Source of the DNA: Albugo candida
Taxonomy: Eukaryota; Oomycota; Peronosporomycetes; Albuginales
DNA length: 64,000 nucleotides
Direction: 5' to 3'
NCBI GenBank assembly: GCA_040437565.1
Contig: JBDOQK010000002.1
Location: 372,001-436,000, forward strand
In this document: positions 22,078 to 33,217 of the stretch, piece by piece
Layout of the letters: each line of letters opens with the position of its first letter
How positions within the stretch are numbered: position 1 is the stretch's first letter
Program-made: the position numbers and the translations under genes
Notes under the pieces: model-generated
Databases searched by the model: none
What the model saw: only the letters and a program-made list of their open reading frames with translations
Told to the model about the DNA's origin: nothing

Positions 22078-25000
22078 TCATCTTGATCCTGATGCCTTTG
22101 TCGCAGTTAAGTCCACTACTTCCGCAACGACTTCATCTTCAGACACACGTCGTATACTTTCAACTTCCAGTGAAGTCTCACACATTGGACAAGTTTGCTC
22201 ATTTTGCAAATGAGCCTCAAACTGAGTGAATAAAGCTGGCATCGCGCAGTGTGGGCATATTGACCAATCTTGCTTGACCATGTGATAACCCTACAAAATT
22301 GTGTTGGCATAAAAAGCCGCAGAAAGTAATGTTTTTCGAGTGTTACGTACTGATGCGATGCAGTACGGAATGTGATTTTTACATTTGCCACAATCTAGCT
22401 CGTCCTGTAACACCTCATTCTGGCAGTAAGGACATGGGGTAGTTGGATCTGGAGGCTGTTCCTTGCTGGGTCGTCTCACAATTGCTTCAATCTTGCGTCG
22501 TATTTCTTTATCAATGCTGTTTCGATATTCAGGGCGCATGAGAATCATTGCGTGTTCATACGAATATGCTCGAAGTCCAGCACGCTGACATTCGATAACA
22601 GCTGATATCAATATATTTGACGTGTGTGTAGGAAATTTGGAAAGATGTTTAGCAACACGTAAAAGCATTCGAGCGGCTGCAACGTGATCGTTCCTTTTAA
22701 CAAGTTTTTTCACCAGCACATAACTGTGCAAAAGCATCAGTCCGTGGGATAATTCTTGGTTAACATAGATTTTATAGTGCGTTAGCTGTCGATACGTTTC
22801 CAATAAAACATCATGTGCCACTTTATAATTACCCAAATCTTGTTCCTGACGCGAAATGATGAGCGCTGTTTTCGCAGCTTGCGTGTAATTACCCAGCGCC
22901 ATGTACAATCGGAAAATATGATGCGGGTCTTTAGGAATTCCGTCTGATTCACCCATCAAATAGTCGATCAACGTGTGTGTCAGCATATCGTTTCGCGCCT
23001 TCCCAACCACATCGATCGCTTTTGGAACGAATACGTCTCCGCATTGCAGGTACAAGCGAACGGCTTTGTGGTAATTCCCACAAATTTGATAAAAATTCGC
23101 AGCAACAGCTGGATTTTTTTGAGCACTTGTCTCATAATACGATGCGACTTTCCCGGCTCGTTCTGTCGATATTTTGTCGCCCAAAAGGTGTGTGAAAGTC
23201 GCAACTTCGTGGTGGGTCATTGCGAGTTGAAAAGCGTCTTCCTCTTTATTCGCTAATAGTAAAAACTCGATTGCGATTGGAAAATATCCTGATTTTGTGC
23301 AATACTTTGCAGCGGATAGTGCTCCTTCAGACGATTTGGTAGCACGAACTATTTCAAAAGCCTTCTCGATGTTACTAAGATGCTCTAATTGGATACGGAC
23401 GACATTATCCATATCGTTGGCAGCTTCATAAGCCTCTGAAGCTGCTTGAAAGTCTCCGGCTGCCTCTTTTGCTCGACCATATTGACCATGAAGCTTTGGT
23501 GTTTGGACCTTTTCCATCAGTGGAGCCGCTTTGATTAGATTCTTCATCTGGATATAGAGTTGTACAGCTTTCTCGGGCTGGTCTCCACGTTCAAATAACT
23601 GAGCAGCTTCGGTGTATTGCTTCAGGCTTTCCAAAATCGAGGCACAATCGCGACACGTTATTGGATCATCGACCTCTGATAAAATACGAAATCCTCGACG
23701 TACGTCTCCGAGATGGAATGTACACCGAGCAACACCAGCAATCGATTTTCGACGGACATTTTCACTACAGACGACCAAAGCTCCACTCGCATCGGTGGCG
23801 TTTGTAACGTGTTCATACATTTTAAGAGCGCCTTCATATTCACCTCGGAACTCGAGTTGATTCGCATACGAGAGACTCAAGCCTGGTACCATGTCGACCG
23901 CAAGGGAGTCAGCCAATTTTAATGCCTGATCCCATTGAAGCAAATGTTTCTGCATTTGTAATGCAGCCATCGGATCGGTGGAATTCAAAAAATGACGTTT
24001 TGCCTCCATGTAAGCCCCCAATAAAAGCGACAAGTGTCCAGCAAGGAGATTTTTTTCTTCGATGTCTTCGATTCGAGAAAGATTCATTACCATTGCGGCG
24101 TCTCCGAGCTTTCTGTATACTCGTTTCGCAATCGAAACGTTCAGTGTATGCATAGCTCTACCCGCCAATGCGAGCCAGAAATCACGCTGATCAATACGCA
24201 CTGCACACTGCCAAGCTGCCTCCAGACGCAATAAGCTTAGATTCTGGCAAAACAATTCTTTTTCATTCTCCACACTTTGGCTACTTCGTTGTGGCTTCTG
24301 AAACTGGTCGTGTGAGCATGATACAATCGTCTCGAGTTTACCGGAAGTATGTTGACATGTAACAACTCCATCGTATATCAAGATGGGTGCATGATCATGA
24401 GATACCTTGGTTTCTTGTGGAGCAATCACGACTTCCCCGTCATCATGAACCTCCAAATACCCCAATTCGGTCACTTCAGCGCCATTCACACTCGCATCGG
24501 TATAATGAAACAATGAAAAACTGTTGCTTTGCGTGGCGATAAACACACTCGGATCGCTCATATCCCAGAGAAGTTGCTGCACATTGTTTGCAATAGTTGG
24601 AAGATACAAAACCTCTCTTGTTGTCGCATTCAAAAGATAACAGCGACGTCGCGTGTCGATAAACGCCACTCGTGTTCCAGATCGATTGGGTGCCATCAGA
24701 CTTATGCCAACTCCATCATCGTGGTAGTACGAAGACCCCAAGAGAGCACTCCATTCTTGCAGATAAAAATAATGAATCTTTCCAGTTCCGTTGGAAGTCG
24801 CATAAATTAAAAAGTCTTTCGTCAAGGCGATGGATGTTATGTGAATAGTTTTGTCCTCGCTGTTCCCTGGGAATAGTTGGCTTTCCCGACCATTATCTCG
24901 TGGTCGATTACTTGCACTACTGGGCTCAATTCGATGCAAATGAGCGATTCCGTCATACAACACACACGCATATTCTCGACTCAGCTTGGTTTGCACGACA

Positions 25001-26499
25001 CGTCCAAGATATTTTTTTTCGTCCACCAAATCATTAGAGAGGCCGTCACAGCGGTAGTAATACACTTGAGTATTGATTCCTACGGCGATGTGTCTTGGGC
25101 CCAGCGCGACAAAGGAAGGTTCGATGGAGACAGCAATCTGCATCATCGAATCTCGACCGGTGACGTCCACCACGCTGATCTCTCGTAACGAGCTCATGAA
25201 TGCGATATATTTGCTATAAAAATCAAAGATTTTTGGCATTTTTGCAAGAAAATTCTGAACGATTCCTCCGTGTGTTGCAACGGTTAAAATCTGTCCATCG
25301 GACGTAAAGCTCATAGCATTGGCTTCATTCTCATCCGCTTCGACCAGCTTGATTGTGTCGGTCATAATCTCAGTGTTTGTGGCCATATCGACGACCTTGA
25401 GCCCACTATCTCCACTCAGCGCTGTACGATTCAAAACTGGAGAATAGGAAGCTGCATAAATACGGTCTGAGAAAAATCGACCCGAGAAAACTTCTTCTCC
25501 AATCTCCTACAATAAACGACATGTGGGTGAGGCGAAAAGGTACCGAGCGTCGTGGTTACGTCAAGCTTGGTGGAAATCTCAATCAGGTATCCTAACGAAA
25601 AGACAATGATGAGCAGTCCATCGCCAAACCATTCAAAGTAGAGAACGCTTCCATAATACTGGAATCAACCACAATCAAAATGGAGCATGTATGTGAGCTC
25701 AATGATAGATGCATTGTACCGTTTGGAATGTAAGCTCGACAGGATTATTTGGGTCCTGTAAGTAGAGAATCAGAATGGACTTGCCAGTGTTGATAGCGAC
25801 CAAAGTTTCTTCTGTGGCTTCGCCCCGACCACGGCCAAATTTGATTTGTAGTGCCTTTACACAAGGAGTAAGTCTCCATATGCAATACTGAGCAGGAACC
25901 TTACGCTTTGGCTCAAATCTCGCTGATCGATGGTGTCTCCTTTGACATTACTCAACGTCATCATTCGATCATCAGAGCCCAATACGAGTTGGTCTTGAGA
26001 ATTCCAGGCCCCACATGTTATACGACGTGAATGTTTGCCTACAACAGGGAGAATCCTACTGCTCGCCTTATCGTAAATAGCCAGATTCCCTTTTTGAGTT
26101 CCGATAGCAAGTAGATTTCCTGAGCAATTCCAGCACAAATAACTTGCTGGGTCTTTGAGTGAAGTATCAAGATGCTGAATCGTTCGAGTGGATAGCTTCC
26201 ATAGCGCCACCACTGCTTTGTCCTGCTGAGCTATCGCTAATGTGCCACCATCCGCATCCCATCGTAATGCAATCACTTGCGCCCGTGTGTCCAAAGCAAC
26301 TTCGTCATAGTGTTCCCCTTGACGGTCGAAAATATAAACGAGTCCTATCGTGACAGGCGATCAGTCGACAATGTAAGTAAATAGTTGCAAGCACACCATT
26401 TTTTCCTGATGTCGCTAGAAACGAGCCGTTTGGCTGCCATTCAAAGAGGACAGATCCTGATCCATGATTCTTGGATGAAACTTTGAACAGTCTTTGCAT
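22078..26499 (-). CDS. IFT144: Intraflagellar transport protein IFT144 (WDR19 homologue)
   Basis: A core subunit of the IFT-A complex, which drives retrograde transport in cilia and flagella and helps bring membrane proteins into them. The first exon starts at the ATG at 26499 (MQRLFKVSSKNHGSG). A WD40 exon follows at 26294-25857 or so (VVGKHSRRITCGAWNSQ aligns with human GKHTKRITCGCWN), then short exons between 25856 and 25440, then a long exon from about 25434 to 22348 with the second WD40 part and TPR-like repeats (NLLAGHL, GDVRRG, PKLHGQY and HMLMRPEYR-type blocks). The C-terminal zinc ribbons read PCPYCQNE, LDCGKCKN and, after a final intron (22343-22282), WSICPHC and CPMC. The order and spacing match WDR19 throughout. 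Its presence supports an organism with flagellated zoospores. Confidence 0.94.
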
Positions 26500-26645
26500 C
26501 GAAAATACCTTCCAGAAGTCTCAGCACTACAGAAAGCCTCGGATATTTATGTCGTATAAGGTCGAAGTGCCTCATCACCGAAAACGGAAGATTGCGACAT
26601 CGGACAAAATTTGAAGCTGTTATATATTCAATTGGTTGTATTAGG

Positions 26646-28090
26646 TCAAGCGAGATAACAACACATGTATAGTTTCTGGATTGCATTCATTCGATGAGAT
26701 TGCATACAGAAGGGCACTCGTATGACTTCTGCGAAGCCCTCTTCTTTCTATTAAAGGCACATAAAATGAGCAAGACTCATCAAGAATTCACTTCACCCTT
26801 ACATTTGGAGAAATAAAGCTTTTATAAAATGAATGAATGGCGACATCTGGAACGTTTTTGACTGGAGCAAGTATTTGTGACATTGTGTCTGATCCTGGTA
26901 AAGCAAGCTGGCGATATTTGTTTAAATGGAGCGCAATCTCCTTACTGACATCGATTTGAATACACCGAACGGAGACATTCTGGAAATAAAGGCTCAGCAT
27001 GTCGCTGAGATCTGACGAGAACACATTATACCTGTTCTTGGCCAATTCCTATCCATATTTTGCGTGAGGCTGGATCACGATTAGTGGCATCAATGATCAC
27101 ACTTTTGCCTCTCTTTAATGCATCCAAGCACCTCTTTTTACAATTGACAATCGTTTTCTCAATATCTTGATTGACAATTTCATGGTCTGGGAAATGATTA
27201 TGCGCGAGAAACGATTTTCCAGATGCTGGTGATCCCACCAAAACCACAATTTCCTGCGAGGACGTTTTTCTAGAGATGTCGAAGCATACGTTAGGATCCT
27301 GATCCAGTAAGCTTTTAGGATCAAATCCAATATTCCACTCCATCGGTTGTGTATGAATCCTCGCCTTCATTTTCAGAAAAAGAGCCTCAGGCGTTTGAAA
27401 GGATATCCCGCAATTAATTGCAAATTTATAATCGGTGGCGGCGAAATCTTTCTTACGGTTTCCAAATACAGGACGTCCCGCTGCGTCCCCACAATAAAAC
27501 GACGATGTCTTGTCGATCTGATCTTCGCCGACACCAAACTCATCTACAATCACTTGCCATGCTCCTGGTCGTGGTTTACGCATACGATCATCACGAATGG
27601 CTAGTAAGATCAGAATCGGAGTATCGAGAGCACGACATATTGCTTCGATTTTTTGCTAAAAGATAATCAATGTTTGGTTGATTTGTTCCAGAAAGTGTTC
27701 ACTTACTTTGATATCCTTTTCACTGCTTTTGCCCTGTGAGATACCGAGTTGATTGGAAACGATTACCAGAGTGTACTTATCACGAACAAGCTGCTTCATT
27801 GTCTCTTCTACTAGAGTTGGATGGAAGAATTTCCAGTCTTTGGAATGTTGTGGAAATTTCTTTCCGCTTTTGGTGACAATAAGTGTGTGATCCAAATCGA
27901 ACGCTGCCACTTTATGCTTTTCCATTGAGTTGGATAATGTATTGAGAATAAGAACGGATCTTGCATTGCCTTCCATCCGATCATTCCATCGTTGTTGCTC
28001 AAGTTTGAATCGTTTGTCTGTTTTCGACTCCTTTTGTCGACTGTGTTGATCCACAATCTGAATACCATTTCGAGTTACGAATGCATCCAT
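26646..28090 (-). CDS. PNKP: Polynucleotide kinase 3'-phosphatase (PNKP)
   Basis: A bifunctional DNA end-repair enzyme that removes 3' phosphates and phosphorylates 5' ends in single- and double-strand break repair. The HAD phosphatase domain carries FDLDHTL (DxDxT) and SNQLGIS, followed by CGDAAGRP and KKDF. The kinase domain carries the P-loop GSPASGKS and the IDATNRDPASR block. There is no N-terminal FHA domain, as in plants and some protists. Several introns are present. The obvious frame stops at 26788, but a 55-nt intron (26802-26748) leads to a last exon at 26747-26646 that reads KEEGFAEVIRVPF, matching the human C-terminus (LAEGFSAILEIPF). I therefore place the true stop at 26646. The ATG at 28090 overlaps on the opposite strand with a possible upstream ATG of bL12m. 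Confidence 0.9.
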
Positions 28091-28208
28091 GACGCTGGAT
28101 TATCATGCCAATCAAAAGGCTGGATTAGACTGGTATCAGCGCAGACGACGAACGGATTGGCTAATTAGTGATCTAATCCAATCGCACCATTCAAATTCTC
28201 AAGTGAAA
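28091..28208. promoter_or_regulatory. Shared divergent promoter of PNKP and bL12m
   Basis: 118 bases separate the PNKP ATG (28090, minus) from the preferred bL12m ATG (28209, plus). The segment holds CCAAT-type pentamers in both orientations (ATTGG near 28156, CCAAT near 28177) and, at 28185-28200, CACCATTCAAATTCTC, which resembles the oomycete initiator/FPR and would give bL12m a leader of under 25 bases. Motif calls are by eye. Confidence 0.45.
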
Positions 28209-28814
28209 ATGCTCGCTAGACTTGGTCGACGAATTTCGGCGCAGGTGTTACGTCAATCATGTCATTCTGAAGTATTGCAAGCAAATAGCAGGATTATCAG
28301 TCGTAGCATGTTCATCGAGATAAAAGAACATGATAAAATCATGAAAGAAGAAGTGAAGGATATGAATTTACGACCACGTGTTCTGACAGCCTTCGACATG
28401 ATCTTACAAATGAATCAGCTTGAAATAGCGGAATTGTCATGGGCAATTCAGGTAAGAATATACAGAAAATGAAAATGGTTATACGTGACGTCTGTGATCA
28501 TGCAGGACCGACTTGGAATATCTGATGACGCATTTGTTATGGGGAACGGTGATTCAGAAATGCAGTCAGATGCGCCAACAGAAGAAGAAGAGGAAGAAAA
28601 AACGTCCTTCGATGTGAAATTGGCGAGTTTTGATCCAAAAAGCAAGATCAAAGTCATCAAAGAAATTAGAACACTCACAGGTCTAGGATTGAAAGAGGCT
28701 AAAGAGCTTGTAGAAGGTGCGCCCAGCGTAGTTAAAAAGAATGTCACAAAGGAAGAAGCCGAATCCATCCTTTCAAAACTCAAAGAGTGCGGAGCTGTTG
28801 CGGCAATGGAATAG
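28209..28814 (+). CDS. Mitochondrial ribosomal protein bL12m (L7/L12)
   Basis: Two exons, 28209-28451 and 28506-28814. The C-terminal domain is a clear L7/L12 match: [21 protein letters not shown], then [16 protein letters not shown] and an ending of [13 protein letters not shown]. This protein forms the ribosomal stalk that recruits translation GTPases. The preferred start at 28209 gives [16 protein letters not shown], an Arg-rich amphipathic mitochondrial presequence, and follows an initiator-like motif. An in-frame ATG at 28089 would add 40 residues that look unlike a presequence and would overlap the ATG of PNKP. The acidic linker EEEEEEK precedes the C-terminal domain, as expected for a flexible hinge. 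Confidence 0.92.
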
Positions 28815-29008
28815 ATATACTTTTTTTGTTTAATTCCTTATACAAACTTATTGAGAAAAAAGTTTACATGTGAACCACATGTTTTTAACAAACAACTGGC
28901 TCAAACCTATACAAACGATTAAAAACAAGCACGAGGGCGTGGATCTCTCGGTATCATACATTGTGAATCCAATAGAACGCATCAAAAAACACATAAAAAA
29001 CATAAAAA

Positions 29009-30817
29009 ATGCCACGACCCGCTAGTATTTTATGGTCTCATTTCCGAAAAGATGCCACCAACAAGCGAGCGATTTGTAAATATTGCGAACACAACATGTG
29101 TGGTCTGGTCACTCGAATGCGGACACATTTAGTCAAAAAGTGCGCTAATTGTCCACTCCACATCAAGCAAGAAATGTACGATACCGATTTTCATCGTAAA
29201 ATGGATTTGAACATTGTCGCTTCAACAAGCTCGCCGGCACACACTTCTCTCCATACAAACTCAAAACATCACACCAATACACATCATCACCTTCAGAGTC
29301 ATAAATGTGAGCCGTCCACACGTCGCTCACGCATCCAGTCTGCTTCAATCGAAGAAAAACACGATTTAGATAGCTTTCTGGCAAAAGGGATTCTAGGTGC
29401 TGCGCTACCAATTGATATTGTGGAAAATCCGGCCTTTATTAAAATGATGAAAAGCTTTCATCCAATGTACGATCTTCCATCTGCGTTCACATTGGCAACG
29501 ACAGGCGTGGATTTGGAGTACACTGAAGTTCAATTAAAACTCCGTGCTGAGGTCCTCGATGCATCGTCAGTGTGTTTGGGTATTGAGAGTTGGTCAAATG
29601 TCGTATATCGGTCCATCATAAGTTGCATGATTTATACACCTACTCCGGGAATGTTTGCATTCGAAAACACTGGCGAACTCCCGCACACGCCTCAAGTACT
29701 CATCGATAAGATTGAGGCTATTTTGACGCAAATTGGAAGCGGGAAAGTTTCGGTCATTGTGATGGACGGGCAAGAAAATATGAAGCAGTGCGCAATTGTG
29801 TTGGAAGAAAAGTACCCGGAAATTACATTCTTGCCAAGTTGTGCACATGCAATGCAGAAAATGGTGCAGGAAATTTTGCAATTATCGCCATTTGCAAAAG
29901 TCTTCGAAACATGTAAGGAGGTTACTGAACGATTTAGTAAGGATCCTGTAGCCAGAGCGGCATTTTTACGAGTGCAGGAGCACTTACAAGCTCTTGATAC
30001 TTCTTCACCATTGTCAAAGCCCGATGAAAGCTGTCCGTTGTCAATTTTGGAGTTCCTCGTTGCGGTCGAGCGCAGTCGCCATTCGTTTGATATTTTTTTC
30101 GCGGAAACAGGTACGGGTGATCAAATTGAAGCCCAGGTCAAGGAGGTTTTCGTAGGACTGGAATTTTGGGAAGAGCTTTCTTCCGTCACGGGTCTGATGG
30201 ACCCATTTCTACAGCTTTTGAGAACTTTGGAGTCTGATTATCCACTGCTATCGACATTTTATCATCATTTCACACTACTATGGGATCATCTTGAAAAATA
30301 TGGGAGTTTGGCCGCATCTGTGCAATTGATTGTGTCCAAATTTTGGCAATCCATTCGACATCCTGCAATGTACACAGCGTACCTCTTGGATCCTCGATTT
30401 CCACCGTCCAATTTATCGAGCGATGTCAGAAGTGAGGTGCTGACATACCTCAAGCGACTTAGCGACACAAGCAGCTTTGCAAACTTATTTTCAGAGCTAA
30501 CGCGATTCACTGGGCGAGTGGGAATGTTTGCTGATGAAGCGATTTGGGACTCGGCTCGAAAATTCAGTCCCATACAATGGTGGAAAGGTTTCATCGGAAG
30601 CTCTTGTCCTAATTTACAGGCAGTTGCACTTCGCACACTCTGTTTTCCTGCAACTTCAGGATTATCGAAGAGTAAACGCGATGCTTTCGAAAAAATCCAT
30701 GTCACGAACACCAGGTTTATGAATGAGGACCAGGCCAACAAAGCAGCTTTAGTCTATCTGAACACAAATTTTTCCTCTGCTGTCGACGGATTGAGTGAAA
30801 GTGCCACATTGGTGTGA
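29009..30817 (+). CDS. BED zinc finger / hAT transposase-like protein, intact frame
   Basis: 602 residues, intronless. It begins MPRPASILWSHFRKD with a BED finger (C-x2-C .. H-x4-C: CKYC..HLVKKC). A region like the RNase-H-like core of hAT transposases follows: VIVMDGQENMKQ keeps the first catalytic Asp, then PSCAHAMQK is equivalent to the CxxH/AH block. The end (SPIQWWKGF, LRTLCFPATSGLSKSKRDAF) matches the hAT C-terminal dimerisation domain. The frame is whole. No terminal inverted repeats or target duplications were seen nearby, and the gene sits 21 bases from the converging Abitram stop in a compact housekeeping cluster. This favours a domesticated host gene, with a DNA-binding role inferred. 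An active hAT copy cannot be excluded. Confidence 0.75.
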   Translation: MPRPASILWSHFRKDATNKRAICKYCEHNMCGLVTRMRTHLVKKCANCPLHIKQEMYDTDFHRKMDLNIVASTSSPAHTSLHTNSKHHTNTHHHLQSHKCEPSTRRSRIQSASIEEKHDLDSFLAKGILGAALPIDIVENPAFIKMMKSFHPMYDLPSAFTLATTGVDLEYTEVQLKLRAEVLDASSVCLGIESWSNVVYRSIISCMIYTPTPGMFAFENTGELPHTPQVLIDKIEAILTQIGSGKVSVIVMDGQENMKQCAIVLEEKYPEITFLPSCAHAMQKMVQEILQLSPFAKVFETCKEVTERFSKDPVARAAFLRVQEHLQALDTSSPLSKPDESCPLSILEFLVAVERSRHSFDIFFAETGTGDQIEAQVKEVFVGLEFWEELSSVTGLMDPFLQLLRTLESDYPLLSTFYHHFTLLWDHLEKYGSLAASVQLIVSKFWQSIRHPAMYTAYLLDPRFPPSNLSSDVRSEVLTYLKRLSDTSSFANLFSELTRFTGRVGMFADEAIWDSARKFSPIQWWKGFIGSSCPNLQAVALRTLCFPATSGLSKSKRDAFEKIHVTNTRFMNEDQANKAALVYLNTNFSSAVDGLSESATLV

Positions 30818-30838
30818 AAAATAGAAAAGCATCAGACA

Positions 30839-31941
30839 TCAGACCTCCAAAGGATTAGGTGTTTCTATCTCCCTAGCTACCGAGAGATCATGAAGTCTAC
30901 ACTCTGATTCCTCACCCGCAGCCACCTTTGAGTCATTACTCGAGACCAAATTCGATCGAAGCAACTCGTAGTCAGCCTTTGGGACCAAATTCTGCTGAAT
31001 ACCGTAAATTTCAGCGACTTTTGGTTGTACGACGACCAAGTACCCTTCCGCTGGATGCTAAGGTGGAACATCAGATACTAATTCACAAAGCAGGACGAGG
31101 TACCTTGAGCAGCTCGGGCTGATCAACTAGTCGCTCATTGATTTCCAGTAATGCTCCTCGAATACAACTATTCGAATCAATGGATCGATTATTTATGTTG
31201 GACTCATGTGCTGATGATCGAATCACCTTGGTATCTCATAGACGCGTCCACTATGACATCGAATACGACAAAGAATAGTTGTCGGAATCAAAAACAATCC
31301 TCCCTTTTTCTTCTTCCCATTCACTTTATTTTCCTTCAATTTCTCGCCGAAATCGACTGATGAAATGGTTTCCTGGAATACCGGATGCGATGGAGCCAAA
31401 GTCGTCTACGAACAAAACATCAAGTTACTTGACGATCATACTGATTGAATAATTATGGGCACCATGCAAAGTCGATTGGAATGCATTTGGATGGAAATAT
31501 CGTGCGACTCGTTTCCCATTACATTGAGCGCAAAAAGCTGTGTGTAATAACGCTCGACCATTGTTGCGGGAAGCGTGTTCTGATTTTTTATACCGGGCGA
31601 TATATATTGCTCTTTTTGTCGTTGCTCCACTTGATCCCGAATAAGTTGACGTTGTGCGGCCACAGATGTGATTGCTTCTCCTTGCAGTTCCTCACTGAGT
31701 AAAACCTTAGGCGAGAGACAATGGTACGATAGGGAACATACCTCCCGTGCGCATATCGACAATCTGGATAAGGACATCCTTCGGGTCTATCATACCGTTT
31801 ACATAATGCGGTCTTGTGTTTAGCGTTGGCGCGTTTAGTTCGGCGTTTTTTGCATGGAGTTTCCTCCATAGATTTTCTTCCAATCATTGCGTGCATATTG
31901 GTGGCCGTCTTGCGTGCTACAATTGACAATCGCACAGTCAT
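30839..31941 (-). CDS. CCCH zinc finger fused to Abitram/Simiate (FAM206) protein
   Basis: Five minus-strand exons join in frame: 31941-31742, 31694-31463, 31405-31227, 31167-31104 and 31057-30839, giving about 297 residues. The first exon encodes a basic segment and one CCCH finger (CKRYDRPEGCPYPDCRYAH). From MVERYYTQLF onward the protein follows human ABITRAM in order: HSNRLCM, TLAPSHPVFQ, the basic KVNGKKKKGG, YEIPSCIRGALLEINE, then AEGYLVVVQPK and the LVPKADYELL region. ABITRAM/Simiate is an actin- and transcription-linked protein in animals, with nuclear-speckle localisation reported. The animal protein has no CCCH finger. Fusion depends on the intron 31741-31695 with a pyrimidine-rich acceptor. 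The alternative is a separate short CCCH gene ending in that intron and an Abitram starting at MVERYY. Confidence 0.78.
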
Positions 31942-32120
31942 TATCCTTCCTTCCACAACTTTCAAGACCTCATTGCTGCCTCCGTTTATGTAATATTCCA
32001 ATATAAATAAAAATGATGAAGAAGCATGCCATGTTGTTTAAAGTATCTGTGCGACACTAAGGTTCCGTCCGACAACCGTTCTGTACTCTGAATCGTAAGC
32101 GCAACAATCGCCACTATTCA

Positions 32121-32534
32121 ATGACTGATGCCAATAAAACGAACATTAGTCGCTCGATTCCTCCTCATCTCATTGAGCGCAAATACCAACGATTTTCTTA
32201 CAAGTGAGATACCAGAATTAAGAAATTGCACATGACATCGAGCAATACCATGAAATCAAACGTGTCAATGCCTAGCTCCTTCAATTCGTTTCGATTAAAT
32301 GAGGCGCCAGTTAGTCATAAAGGAGAACGCTGCTCCCATGTAAAGCAACTTACGAAAACAAGCGCTTTGAGCCCTGGTAGCCGAGCTTATGGGAACAACC
32401 TTGCCGAAGATATTTCGAAGAAAAAGCGCACGTGCATTTATTCCATGATGAGGAGGGAGCACGACAACGGAGAGCTATATCTAATGGCTTCAAAAAAGAA
32501 TCTGACTAGTGCATTACACAAGAAATTATTATGA
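32121..32534 (+). CDS. Small two-exon protein of unknown function (left copy)
   Basis: Exons 32121-32204 and 32276-32534 with a 71-nt intron, giving 113 residues. The N-terminus reads MTDANKTNISRSIPPHLIERKYQRFSY. The second exon is polar and basic, with RLNEAP, KRTCIYSMMRREHDN and an ending of SALHKKLL. No family is recognised. It diverges from the CCCH-Abitram gene, with 179 bases between the two ATGs. An identical copy at 34409-34822 comes from the gap-3 duplication. Support is the open joined frame, the canonical splice ends and the divergent-promoter layout. Confidence 0.5.
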
Positions 32535-32724
32535 GAAAGTGAAGGACGAAGCGTTCATGTATGCATGTCAGATCTCGTTCATGCGGTGAGCTCCAAACAA
32601 CAGCAAGACGTAGCGCGTTACGGGTGGGAAAGAAAATAGCATACTGAATTACAACCGAGAAAAAGACCGAAGAACAGTGAGATCGACTGAAAAATTTATA
32701 GAAAAACTGCAATTTGGATTAGTA

Positions 32725-32889
32725 ATGATTTTGGCAATACAACGTGGTTTTGTCGCCTGTAGCACGCATTTCTATTTCGTCTGCTCTATTTCCAACTGCT
32801 ATAAGCGTCTTTGTCGATTTGATAGCTGCTCACTGTTTGGCTGTATTGAATCACCCAAAACATGCGACGCTAATGTAGCAACTGAATAG
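32725..32889 (+). CDS. Short Cys-rich reading frame (left copy)
   Basis: 54 codons from the ATG at 32725 to the stop at 32887-32889, with eight Cys within about 40 residues (VACST, FVCSISNC, LCRFDSC, GCIE, KTCDAN). It lies between the small unknown gene and the CRN relic. There is no clear signal peptide. It could be a small effector-like protein, an exon (a GT donor follows at about 32874), or chance. The same frame recurs at 35013-35177. Confidence 0.2.
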   Translation: MILAIQRGFVACSTHFYFVCSISNCYKRLCRFDSCSLFGCIESPKTCDANVATE

Positions 32890-33217
32890 ATCGAATTTTG
32901 CTTTGCATTATTTCGCATTTTAGAGATGTTTTCGCCGATCATAATTCAATTGCTACTCATCTTGCAAAGGTGCATAACAAGACAGCTCCTCAAATGGATG
33001 GTGGTACTAATACTTGTCAAACAACAGATTTGCTTCGACATTTGATATGTTTTCTTACGCATTTATCTTCCGCGTTCTTTTGTGTATCCCATTCCAACGC
33101 AGATTGCCGGCTACTGATAGACATATCTCACTACATACTATCTAGTTGTTCATAAAAGAAGGGACGAACATTTGTGTTGCATGCAGAATTCTTTGCAAAA
33201 GTCTAGAGAGGAGAACG

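Noticed and set aside
28089-28208. 40-residue N-terminal extension of bL12m
   Set aside because: It does not look like a mitochondrial presequence and would leave no leader next to the PNKP start.
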